From NCBI GenBank assembly GCA_905202215.1, contig CAJKRG010000082.1, positions 1 to 6,803 of the forward strand: a stretch of 6,803 bases of DNA, written 5' to 3'. The DNA comes from an uncultured Porphyromonadaceae bacterium. Lineage in GTDB: Bacteria > Bacteroidota > Bacteroidia > Bacteroidales > Muribaculaceae. Below, one piece after another: positions 1 to 5,245 of this stretch (position 1 is its first letter; every line of letters starts with the position of its first letter). The notes beneath the pieces are model-generated. The model was not told where the DNA came from and ran no database searches. It was given only the letters and a program-made list of their open reading frames with translations. Made by a program: the position numbers and the translations under genes.

Positions 1-1
1 A

Positions 2-187
2 CATCCTACCCAAAGGCTGATAGCGGAAGGTGACGGGTATTGCGATTACGAAGTTACGTTACGCCCTACCGAGGACTTTCTTGGCTATCTTCTTTCCAGA
101 GCGCATTGGGTTGAAATTATATCTCCACAAGAGGTTAGAGACCATATAAACGGAATGGTAGACAACATTAAAAATCGCTATAAATAA
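2..187 (+). CDS. WYL-domain transcriptional regulator, C-terminal fragment
   Basis: Reading frame 2 is open from the window edge to a TAA at 185-187 and gives about 61 residues. It begins H-P-T-Q-R-L-I, continues to a segment TLRPTEDFLGYLLSRAHWVE and then IISPQEVRDHINGMVDNI. This matches the C-terminal part of WYL-domain regulators, where a strand-rich ligand-sensing region ends in a helix beginning LS....VEV..P..VR and a final charged helix. Family knowledge: WYL proteins have an N-terminal HTH DNA-binding domain and sense nucleic acid or nucleotide ligands, and are common near mobile and defence loci in Bacteroidales. The HTH and the WYL triad lie upstream of the window. It could be the chromosomal neighbour of the element or cargo inside it. 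The opposite-strand open frame over the same bases is a shadow. Confidence 0.75.
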   Translation, partial: HPTQRLIAEGDGYCDYEVTLRPTEDFLGYLLSRAHWVEIISPQEVRDHINGMVDNIKNRYK

Positions 188-361
188 GAAATTGCCGCAC
201 GGGAGGCTGACCTCGTTGTCTTTGAAGAAATCATTGATAGCTTTCATCTGCAGAGTCTTTTCTGACTGCAGAATTACGAAAAATCATCGATTCATAAGTA
301 TATAGAGCCAAGCAAAAGAAGAAGTGTTCTCCCTATTATTTTCTTTTCATCAGCCACTATC

Positions 362-456
362 TGAACACAAAATTTGAACACACGTGCATGAACACAGACG
401 CGTGCCATTGGTGGCTGAAACGAGTTGGCGCGGAGTTGTGTTCAGATTTGTGTTCA
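362..456. repeat. TGAACACA repeats forming a large imperfect inverted repeat
   Basis: TGAACACA occurs at 362-369, 375-382 and 389-396, and its reverse complement TGTGTTCA at 437-444 and 449-456. The first two copies (362-382) and the two inverted copies (437-456) are near-perfect reverse complements over about 20 bp, with 54 bp between them. This arrangement of paired half-sites suggests a protein-binding array (recombinase, excisionase or repressor) or a cruciform. The function is unknown. Confidence 0.7.
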
Positions 457-468
457 AAGCAAAAGAAA

Positions 469-498
469 AAGCACTTGCGAATCGCTTCGTAAGTGCTT
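469..498. terminator. Strong bidirectional hairpin terminator
   Basis: The arms at 469-481 and 486-498 form a 13-bp stem with a single G-T wobble (477/490) and a TCGC loop at 482-485. On the plus strand it is followed by GATTTTTAAA. On the minus strand the stem is followed by TTTTTCTTTT (complement of 461-470), so it could end transcripts from either side. No gene ends directly at it on the plus strand (WYL stops at 187), so it may insulate the element from its flank. Confidence 0.7.
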
Positions 499-571
499 GA
501 TTTTTAAAGAGTGGTCCCATTGGGATATGTTTTACACTATCTATTCTTTTGAAAATTAAGGATTTATAAAA

Positions 572-615
572 TTGGTACAAATTAAAATGTACCAGAGATT
601 TGTACCAAATGTACC
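572..615. repeat. GTACC repeat cluster with 10-bp perfect inverted repeat
   Basis: TTGGTACAAA (572-581) and TTTGTACCAA (599-608) are perfect reverse complements separated by 17 bp. AATGTACC is present twice as a direct repeat (586-593 and 608-615). Four GTAC-containing half-sites in 44 bp of otherwise AT-rich DNA resemble the arm-type or core sites of tyrosine-recombinase attachment regions. That reading is inference only, since no integrase is in the window. Confidence 0.65.
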
Positions 616-741
616 TATCTAAAAGAGGCCGATTTTACCCAATTTTTAAGGCAATTCGAGAAGATGCTCAAATTTAACAATTATTTTACAAATATAGCCC
701 AATTAAACAATATTTAACATTGAGCAAGGGCGGCTTCTGCT

Positions 742-1087
742 ATGGAAACGCCCGAAAGACCGGAAGAGTTCGCACTCCGTGGTGGGGGTAAATCAGGGCT
801 ATTTGGAGGCTTGCCGAAGGGGTCCGAAGAGGTGGCGAAAAAGGTGGCGCACATAGGCCGAAAAAGTGGCGGAAAAGGTGTCTGTGAAGGTGTCCCCAAA
901 AGTGTCCCCAAAGGTGTCCGAAGAAGTGTCCCCAGGGGTGTCTGTAAAAGTGTCAGTATCAGTGTCGGTAGATGTGTCTGAACAGGTGTCCGAAAAGGTG
1001 GCGGAAGAAGTGGCTGGAAAGGTGTCGGTGAAGGTGGCTGAAAAGGTGGCGCACATACCCCCGAAAAGCGGCAGTTTTAAGCCTTAG
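742..1087 (+). pseudogene. V-[S/A]-x-K tetrapeptide-repeat protein, apparently frameshifted
   Basis: An ATG at 742 opens a frame beginning METPERPEEFALRGGG that reads into EEVAKKVAHIGRK. The rest of the array is in the next frame (866 onward), reading VAEK VSVK VSPK VSPK and so on for about 16 units and ending VAEKVAHIPPKSGSFKP before TAG. Removing one A from the A5 run at 861-865 would join the two frames into one protein of about 114 residues. Within units the first codon is always GTG, the second is TCN or GCN with all four bases at the wobble position, and Val and Lys codons vary synonymously (GTA/GTG, AAA/AAG). That pattern favours coding on this strand. It could equally be an untranslated minisatellite; all frames are open because 12 is a multiple of 3. 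I do not recognise a family and propose no function. Confidence 0.4.
832..1057. repeat. Degenerate 12-bp tandem repeat array, about 18 units
   Basis: Units start with GTG and follow the approximate consensus GTGTCCGAAAAG. Two units sit at 832 and 844, then a 10-base interruption (856-865), then sixteen units in strict 12-base phase from 866 to 1057. The first block and the last block both end with the same 15 bases AAGGTGGCGCACATA (841-855 and 1043-1057), so the array is bracketed by a direct repeat. Variation concentrates at unit positions 6-12, while the GTG is invariant. Confidence 0.9.
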
Positions 1088-1165
1088 TGACGCACGATCG
1101 CAAGAGACTCGCCAAAGGGAGAAGTCTAAGCCCGTTCCTCTCTTTTTCCCTCCTGTCAAAATTAC

Positions 1166-1378
1166 TTATGGCGCAGTCCGGCGACGGTAATATCGCCATA
1201 GGCAATAAGCTCCTTGCCAACCAAGCACGAGCAGCCGCACGGCAAGCCGGAACAATACCGGCACTGCCCAGCGTATTAACCGCAGGGCAAGCGAGAGCAG
1301 CCATCGGATAAGGCGGATAAGTAATACCGCGATTATCACTACGGGCAACAGATATATTATCAATAGAAGCTGAAACAT
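1166..1378 (-). CDS. Putative small two-helix membrane protein
   Basis: The minus-strand frame from ATG at 1378 encodes 70 residues starting MFQLLLIIYLLPVVIIAVLL and ending WRYYRRRTAP. Residues 2-21 form a strongly hydrophobic segment, residues 22-36 are an Arg/Trp-spaced amphipathic stretch (R-L-I-R-W pattern), residues 37-54 form a second hydrophobic segment, and the tail is basic. This suggests an inner-membrane hairpin with positive ends on the cytoplasmic side. Codon choice is compatible with the neighbouring genes. A start at 1426 would add 16 residues and is less protein-like. It runs opposite to mob and tra. A plus-strand frame overlaps it (1087-1311) but has no recognisable pattern. 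I do not recognise the family; the call rests on hydrophobicity and codon use only. Confidence 0.4.
   Translation of the reverse strand: MFQLLLIIYLLPVVIIAVLLIRLIRWLLSLALRLIRWAVPVLFRLAVRLLVLGWQGAYCLWRYYRRRTAP
1302..1336 (+). repeat. 35-bp direct repeat, copy 1
   Basis: This copy starts CATCGGATAA and ends ATACCGCGATTAT. The second copy at 1628-1662 has the same two end blocks at exactly the same 22-base offset, with a divergent centre (27 of 35 bases identical). Conserved ends with a variable middle suggest two protein contacts. Part of this copy overlaps the beginning of the possible minus-strand membrane-protein gene. Confidence 0.75.
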
Positions 1379-1627
1379 AGTCAGAGATATTATGATGTTA
1401 TGACTGTCCGACAATGTTACTGTCACATAGCTGGACTATCGCACGAAGCGACGCTTCAAGTATGTAAATATACTAATTTTCAACGACATATGCAAGAAAT
1501 CAAGCAATTGTTTTATCATTTAATACCCTGATAATCCGATAATAATATGCTTGTTCCATCTCATTATGGCTGTATCTAATTATATATTGAAAATGATATG
1601 ATGTAATCGTTTTGGGGATAAACGAGC

Positions 1628-1662
1628 CATCGGATAATGTGAATATCATATACCGCGATTAT
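1628..1662 (+). repeat. 35-bp direct repeat, copy 2
   Basis: This copy has CATCGGATAA at 1628-1637 and ATACCGCGATTAT at 1650-1662. It lies 54 bases upstream of the conserved mob promoter block. The CATCGGATAAT portion is also found in the operator-like inverted repeat before traA (4085-4094). Confidence 0.75.
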
Positions 1663-1715
1663 GCGAGTATCCGATAATCGGCACCCGTGATATTTCGGAT
1701 AGTGATACAAGGATT

Positions 1716-1759
1716 ATGTTCGGAATTTGTGTGTTAGCACTCCCGGCGTGCTAACTTCG
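1716..1759 (+). promoter_or_regulatory. Putative mob operon promoter with conserved upstream block
   Basis: A 13-base block ATGTTCGGAATTT (1716-1728) supplies a -33-like TTTG at 1726-1729. The near-consensus Bacteroidetes -7 box TAACTTCG (7 of 8 to TAnnTTTG) lies at 1752-1759. The same 13-base block sits exactly 36 bases before the -7 box of the traA promoter. The predicted start near 1766 would leave a leader of about 170 bases before mobA. The inverted repeat 1733-1755 occupies the spacer and overlaps the -7 box, as an operator would. Confidence 0.55.
1733..1755. promoter_or_regulatory. Perfect 8-bp inverted repeat, operator or oriT element
   Basis: GTTAGCAC (1733-1740) and GTGCTAAC (1748-1755) are perfect reverse complements around a 7-base centre TCCCGGC. 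A small hairpin CGCC-AGAA-GGCG (1761-1772) follows. Inverted repeats next to relaxase genes are typical relaxase or accessory-protein binding sites at oriT. The overlap with the putative -7 box would also suit autoregulation by MobA. Both readings are inference; no nick site is recognised. Confidence 0.55.
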
Positions 1760-1824
1760 CCGCCAGAAGGCGAGGTTGAGAAAGACCCCGGGGCAACCGC
1801 GCAACGGGTGCAGAATTTGTCGAG

Positions 1825-1878
1825 CAAGTTGTACTTTTCCCCGGATAAAACTGCGTTTTACCGATGAAAAGTAACTTG
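1825..1878 (+). promoter_or_regulatory. Composite hairpin in the mobA leader
   Basis: The outer arms CAAGTT-GT-ACTTTTC (1825-1839) and GAAAAGTAACTTG (1866-1878) pair over 13 bp with a 2-base bulge. The inner arms CGG-A-TAAAAC (1842-1851) and GTTTTACCG (1855-1863) pair over 9 bp with a 1-base bulge and a TGC loop. Together they form one long stem-loop of 54 bases. An alternative pairing CCCCGGA (1839-1845) with TCCGGGG (1890-1897) would compete with it. It could be part of oriT single-strand folding or a translational control structure for mobA. Confidence 0.6.
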
Positions 1879-1938
1879 CCGCCCGTTCCGTCCGGGGCAA
1901 ATCAGCTCGCGACTCGCCGATTTTTAATCACTTGAATC

Positions 1939-2340
1939 ATGGAGAAGAGAACCAACAGAATAGAGATACTATTCACCGACACGGAGCTTGAACGGCTCAA
2001 AGAGAGGGCCAAGGGCTTCAGCAGCATAAGCTCATATATCCGTCTGGCAATAGCGGAGTTTTCCGACAGGGATATGAAGAGCCGTATGGATGCCGTCGAG
2101 CTTATGACCGCTTTCTACCGCAGATATAAAGACGAACTCGGCTGGGCCGGCGGCAATCTCAACCAGGCCATGAAACGGGCCAACGAGCTTTCGGTGGCCG
2201 GGCTGTTGAGCGAGGCATATTATAAAGAGGTGTTGCTGCCGTCCATACAACAGATAAAGGGAGCGATAGATAAAATGATAGCAGAACACTCCGATATTGT
2301 GAGCATGACAGTACGCGGTATCCTGAGAAACAGAAAGTAA
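1939..2340 (+). CDS. mobA: MobA-like ribbon-helix-helix mobilization (relaxosome accessory) protein
   Basis: The 133-residue product likely binds oriT and helps load the relaxase. Residues 7-13 (RIEILFT) fit the single strand of a ribbon-helix-helix fold, followed by a helix at 15-27 and a second helix at 29-40 (SISSYIRLAIAE). Residues 71-76 are G-G-N-L-N-Q, the short motif typical of MobC-family accessory proteins. A charged helical C-terminal half (90-125) may bind the relaxase. In Bacteroides CTn nomenclature this gene is mobA; in Gram-negative plasmid nomenclature it corresponds to mobC. It lies 96 bases before the relaxase gene on the same strand. The ATG at 1939 keeps the whole RHH intact, and no SD is expected in Bacteroidetes. 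It may also repress its own promoter through the 1733-1755 inverted repeat (inference). Confidence 0.8.
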   Translation: MEKRTNRIEILFTDTELERLKERAKGFSSISSYIRLAIAEFSDRDMKSRMDAVELMTAFYRRYKDELGWAGGNLNQAMKRANELSVAGLLSEAYYKEVLLPSIQQIKGAIDKMIAEHSDIVSMTVRGILRNRK

Positions 2341-2436
2341 CAGTGTGGAATAACTGCATAATACGATACTCCGATTTTGTGACAGTCTGATATTCTCTTG
2401 CCACGGCAAGCGATAAAGCCATAGAGAGATAACAAC

Positions 2437-3993
2437 ATGATAGCGACAATACTTCCTTCAAGCACAACCTTCCATGCCGTAGGCTACAACGAGCGGAAGG
2501 TGGCAAAGGGTGTGGCACACCTGCTGGAGATAAAAAATTTCGGGCCGGTCGAGGCGATGGAGCGTCCGACTCCTGACGACCTCGCCGCGTATCTTGAAAG
2601 CTACTCGGCCAGAAACACGAGAATCCACAAGGCGCAGTTTCATATAGCCTTCTCCTGCAAGGGGCATGAGAACACAGAGCGGGAGCTTCTGGACTTCGCG
2701 CACGAGTATCTGCGGCAGATGGGTTACAGCGAACCCGGCCAGCCGTTGCTTGTTTACGGCCATACCGACACAGACAACACGCATATCCATGTGATAACCT
2801 CGCGTGTCGCACCCGACGGCAGGAAGATAGACCACAGCCACGAGCGCGTGAGGTCGCAGCGCGTTATCGACAGGATATTGGGGAACGATGCCCGAGAGAA
2901 AGCCCGTCAGGACATGGAGGCAGCCCTGGACTACAAATTCGCCTCGATCACACAGTTCAAGGCTCTTATGAACTCCCTCGGATATGAATGTTACGAGAAC
3001 GACGGGATGGTGTCGATAAAGCGTGGCGGCGCGGTGTGCCTTGACGTGCGGTTGGAGGAGATAAGCCGCCATTTCCGGGAAACTACATTTGACAGACAGC
3101 GCAGGCGGCAGCTCAGGGCTCTGTTCTCCAAATACCGGGACTTGACGGCCAACAGCAGGGAGCTTGCAGAGGAAATGAGGCGTAAATTCGGCATCGAGCT
3201 TGTGTTTTTCGGCAAATCCGATTCTCCATACGGCTACATGATAATCGACCACAACAAGAAATCGGTAATCAACGGCGGCAAGATATATCCGATAAAGGAA
3301 CTGCTTGACTTCTCGACAGCCGATGAACGATTCTCGCGAATTGAGGCGCAAATAGACACCCTGCTTGCAGACAACCCCAAAATGACGATTCCGGAACTTA
3401 ACGGTATTCTCTCTCGACAGTACCGCGCATATGTCAAAGGTGGATGTCTGCACCGCAATGGAGAGCCCCGGCAGCTCCGGCCCCATATGTGGGAAGCGTT
3501 GAAGCGGAACAACCGTATCCGCTGGGTCGAATCGTTCTCCCCGGCCACCGAAGCCGAGCGAGACTTTTTGTGCGGCATAGGCAGGATTACGGTTCCGCAC
3601 CTTGTGGATATTTCAAGTCCTCGAAGCGCGGCATACGGCAACAGGGTTCTTGATCTTAAAGAGATATTTGACAACGGCACCGGGTATATACCCCGGCGGA
3701 TATTCCGCGATGCCGGCTTTTCAATCCGTGACATAGACGGCTCCACCTACGCTGTTGACCTGAAAGCCCATGTGCTTATAAACCTCGTGTCCGAAGGCTT
3801 CGACACAAAGAGGCTGCAATACCGGAAGAATACGCTTGGACGGAAACAGGATGCCTTGTCACCCCGCAAGGGCAATTCCGGAATAAGGCAGATTCGCGAT
3901 GCCGGAGCCGGCAGGGGCGACAACCGGGAGTGGGAGGTCGGCTACAAAGGCGACTATGACCGCATAGACGAAGATACCTCAATGAAACGCTGA
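2437..3993 (+). CDS. mobB: MobB-like MOBP-family relaxase
   Basis: The 518-residue protein is the probable oriT-nicking enzyme. The start M-I-A-T-I followed by V-G-Y-N-E-R-K-V matches the N-terminus of Bacteroidetes relaxases, with Tyr17 the candidate for the covalent link to DNA. The metal-binding motif is GHTDTDNTHIHV at 108-119, with His109, His116 and His118 as likely ligands; HKAQFHIAFS (64-73) is the strand before it. Residues 1-190 form the relaxase domain (PF03432 type). The rest (about 190-518) is a basic, mostly helical C-terminal region, with repeated globular-looking segments around 300-470 that I cannot assign, and a disordered Gly/Arg-rich tail. All motif residues look intact. 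Unlike CTnDOT, no coupling-protein gene (mobC, VirD4-like) follows; the next gene is traA. The large opposite-strand frame at 2458-3600 is a shadow. Confidence 0.88.
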   Translation: MIATILPSSTTFHAVGYNERKVAKGVAHLLEIKNFGPVEAMERPTPDDLAAYLESYSARNTRIHKAQFHIAFSCKGHENTERELLDFAHEYLRQMGYSEPGQPLLVYGHTDTDNTHIHVITSRVAPDGRKIDHSHERVRSQRVIDRILGNDAREKARQDMEAALDYKFASITQFKALMNSLGYECYENDGMVSIKRGGAVCLDVRLEEISRHFRETTFDRQRRRQLRALFSKYRDLTANSRELAEEMRRKFGIELVFFGKSDSPYGYMIIDHNKKSVINGGKIYPIKELLDFSTADERFSRIEAQIDTLLADNPKMTIPELNGILSRQYRAYVKGGCLHRNGEPRQLRPHMWEALKRNNRIRWVESFSPATEAERDFLCGIGRITVPHLVDISSPRSAAYGNRVLDLKEIFDNGTGYIPRRIFRDAGFSIRDIDGSTYAVDLKAHVLINLVSEGFDTKRLQYRKNTLGRKQDALSPRKGNSGIRQIRDAGAGRGDNREWEVGYKGDYDRIDEDTSMKR

Positions 3994-4049
3994 CGGACAA
4001 CTGCGACTTCTATCCGGTGACACACGGTGCGCCATGACGGTGCTATCAT

Positions 4050-4094
4050 ATAATCCGATGACATTTTCAACACATTATCCCGTCATCGGATAAT
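4050..4094. promoter_or_regulatory. Operator- or partition-like inverted repeat upstream of traA
   Basis: ATAATCCGATGAC (4050-4062) and GTCATCGGATAAT (4082-4094) are reverse complements with one mismatch, their starts 32 bases apart (about three helical turns). An inner copy ATTATCC (4074-4080) pairs with GGATAAT (4088-4094). The half-site is the same ATCGGATAAT-type motif found at 1302, 1534, 1628 and 1669. The site ends 5 bases before the conserved promoter block. Confidence 0.7.
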
Positions 4095-4099
4095 GAAAA

Positions 4100-4143
4100 A
4101 TGTTCGGAATTTCCAATTTAGCAATCGCCCCGTGATAATTTTG
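4100..4143 (+). promoter_or_regulatory. Putative tra operon promoter
   Basis: A perfect Bacteroidetes -7 box TAATTTTG lies at 4136-4143. The block ATGTTCGGAATTT (4100-4112) lies 36 bases before it, with TTTC at 4110-4113 as a weak -33 element. Block and spacing are identical to those of the mob promoter (1716 and 1752). The predicted start near 4150 leaves a leader of about 20 bases to the traA ATG. Confidence 0.65.
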
Positions 4144-4168
4144 CCGCAAACCAACCGCCAGTCTCAAA

Positions 4169-4864
4169 ATGGACCAGACCTGTATAATCACATTCGCCAA
4201 CCAGAAAGGGGGTGTCGGCAAGACCACCCTCTGCGCCCTTTTCGCGAGCTATCTCGTCAGCAAGGGTCACAGTGTGGCGGTGTTCGACACCGACCCCCAG
4301 CAATCAATCGTGAAGAAGCGGACCTCCGATTCTGCCGCATACGCCGGGATGCCTCTGCCTTACAACATATATCCCTTCAGCCTCACCAACGAACAGGCGT
4401 TGCTCTCCCTCATAGGCAACCTGCGCAACGCCGGGAGCGCCGATTTTGTACTTTTCGATTCCGCAGGGAGCCTGACCGACCAGGCGTTACTGGCTCTTTT
4501 CGCCAACTCCGACTACCTGCTCACCCCGTTCCACTACGACAACCTGAGCGTTCCCTCGACAGCCGTGTTCGTCGCCGTGGTGGTGGGTCTCAGGCGCAGC
4601 CTCGGAGACGCCATGACCGCCGTCCACTACATTATCCCCAATCTGGAGGAGCCGGGGGTTGGCACCCGTGAGGAAAAGGAGCTGTGGAAACTTGTCAACG
4701 AGAAATTCAGCGAGCACGTCCGCATTGCCCCTACGGTTTATAAACGTCAGGCCTTGCGCCGTTTCAGCACAATTTCCGATATGGACGGCCAGCTTCTCAT
4801 AGTGTCACCGGCTTTCGACCACATATATAATGACATCACAGGAACACCAAACACAGAAGAATGA
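4169..4864 (+). CDS. traA: TraA, ParA/MinD-type ATPase
   Basis: The 231-residue protein is a deviant-Walker ATPase of the ParA family. The sequence shows the P-loop KGGVGKTT at 13-20 with the signature Lys13 and Lys18, the Walker A' motif VFDTDPQQS at 38-46, and a Walker B-like strand FVLFDSAG at 93-100 with Asp97. The length is that of small, stand-alone ParA proteins lacking an N-terminal HTH. In CTnDOT-type elements this is the first gene of the tra operon, and its exact role in transfer is unclear. ParA proteins usually act with a DNA-binding partner; here traB overlaps by ATGA and looks RHH-like, which would suit a partition or regulatory pair. The ATG at 4169 lies immediately before the P-loop strand, the normal arrangement. 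The frame opening at 4093 is a shadow. Confidence 0.9.
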   Translation: MDQTCIITFANQKGGVGKTTLCALFASYLVSKGHSVAVFDTDPQQSIVKKRTSDSAAYAGMPLPYNIYPFSLTNEQALLSLIGNLRNAGSADFVLFDSAGSLTDQALLALFANSDYLLTPFHYDNLSVPSTAVFVAVVVGLRRSLGDAMTAVHYIIPNLEEPGVGTREEKELWKLVNEKFSEHVRIAPTVYKRQALRRFSTISDMDGQLLIVSPAFDHIYNDITGTPNTEE

Positions 4865-5232
4865 ACCAGGAAACGAACTACCCCAAACTGGACGAGCTGC
4901 TTGGAGGTCTCGGAAACCTTGTGCCCGGCACATCCGCACCCATTCCGGATATGCCAGAAGCACAGGCTCCTCCGGCAGAGTCCCCGGCTGATGACGACTG
5001 GGAGCTTTTCAGACGCAATCTCGACCTGTATAATTTCAGGGAGCGCAAGGACGAACGTATGATATGCAGGCTCGACCGCGATCTTGCAGACTCGCTGGAC
5101 GCCTGCGACATAGACCGAAAATGCCGATCCGATATAGTCAACGCGATAGTCAGGACATTCATAACACGGTATATCGACAGGCTCCGGCAGTACAAGAGAA
5201 ACAACCGCTCGCTACTCGACATCACACAGTAA
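4861..5232 (+). CDS. traB: TraB-like protein with C-terminal RHH-like region
   Basis: The 123-residue product starts at an ATG overlapping the traA stop (ATGA, 4861-4864), which implies translational coupling. The N-terminal third has a short Leu/Gly helix (DELLGGLGNL, 11-20) and a Pro/Ala-rich linker (21-44). The C-terminal half, residues 67-106, has the layout of a ribbon-helix-helix: strand MICRLD, helix DLADSLDACDI, then RSDIVNAIVRTFITRY, followed by a basic tail RLRQYKRNNR. Position and shape match the DUF3408-type TraB of Bacteroidales CTns, whose function is not established. I infer a ParG- or omega-like partner of the ParA protein, with the ATCGGATAAT sites as candidate targets. The RHH assignment is by pattern only. 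Confidence 0.65.
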   Translation: MNQETNYPKLDELLGGLGNLVPGTSAPIPDMPEAQAPPAESPADDDWELFRRNLDLYNFRERKDERMICRLDRDLADSLDACDIDRKCRSDIVNAIVRTFITRYIDRLRQYKRNNRSLLDITQ

Positions 5233-5245
5233 CATCAATCATATT

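Larger units (their letters stand above)
188..741. other. AT-rich intergenic region, possible element boundary
   Basis: No convincing gene is present over 554 bases. The base composition is clearly more AT-rich than the genes on both sides. It holds a short inverted repeat TCTGCAG/CTGCAGA (247-253 and 266-272) just past the WYL gene, a set of TGAACACA repeats, a strong hairpin terminator and a GTACC repeat cluster, each listed separately. A minus-strand open frame at 350-580 crosses the terminator stem and both inverted repeats and has no protein-like pattern, so it is not called. This is a plausible place for the end of the integrated element, but no att core can be proven from one side. Confidence 0.6.
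1379..1938. other. Regulatory / putative oriT region upstream of mobA
   Basis: No gene is supported in these 560 bases. The left part (1379-1620) is AT-rich and contains a 13-bp palindrome GAAGCG-A-CGCTTC (1445-1457) and a first ATCCGATAAT site (1534-1543). The right part contains the second 35-bp repeat, another ATCCGATAAT site (1669-1678), the mob promoter, a perfect inverted repeat and a long hairpin. Its position directly 5' of the relaxosome genes is where oriT is usually found in such elements. Confidence 0.6.

Noticed and set aside
59..247. A minus-strand frame that looks slightly hydrophobic
   Set aside because: It is antisense to the C-terminus of a recognisable WYL regulator.
508..530. 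Possible tRNA 3' end (TGGTCCC...GGGAT on the plus strand, read in reverse)
   Set aside because: The bases after GGGAT do not form a T-loop or the rest of a tRNA, so at most this could be an att core fragment; not supported.
350..580. A minus-strand frame of 76 residues
   Set aside because: It runs through the 13-bp terminator stem and the TGAACACA inverted repeats and has no protein-like composition.
856..870. Programmed ribosomal frameshift at the A5 run
   Set aside because: There is no canonical slippery heptamer and the needed shift is +1; a simple one-base indel explains it better.
832..1057. CRISPR-like array
   Set aside because: The units are 12-bp degenerate tandem repeats with no unique spacers and no cas genes are nearby.
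1087..1311. Plus-strand frame of 74 residues overlapping the small membrane protein
   Set aside because: It has an Ala/Gly-rich pattern with no domain, and its opposite strand gives a coherent two-helix membrane protein; at most one of the two is real.
2458..3600. A 380-residue open frame on the minus strand
   Set aside because: It lies wholly inside mobB, which has clear relaxase motifs on the plus strand; the reverse frame shows no domain pattern and is a codon-bias shadow.
4093..4671. A 192-residue plus-strand frame overlapping traA
   Set aside because: It is Arg/Gln/Pro-rich and out of frame with an intact ParA P-loop protein, and would start upstream of the traA promoter box.
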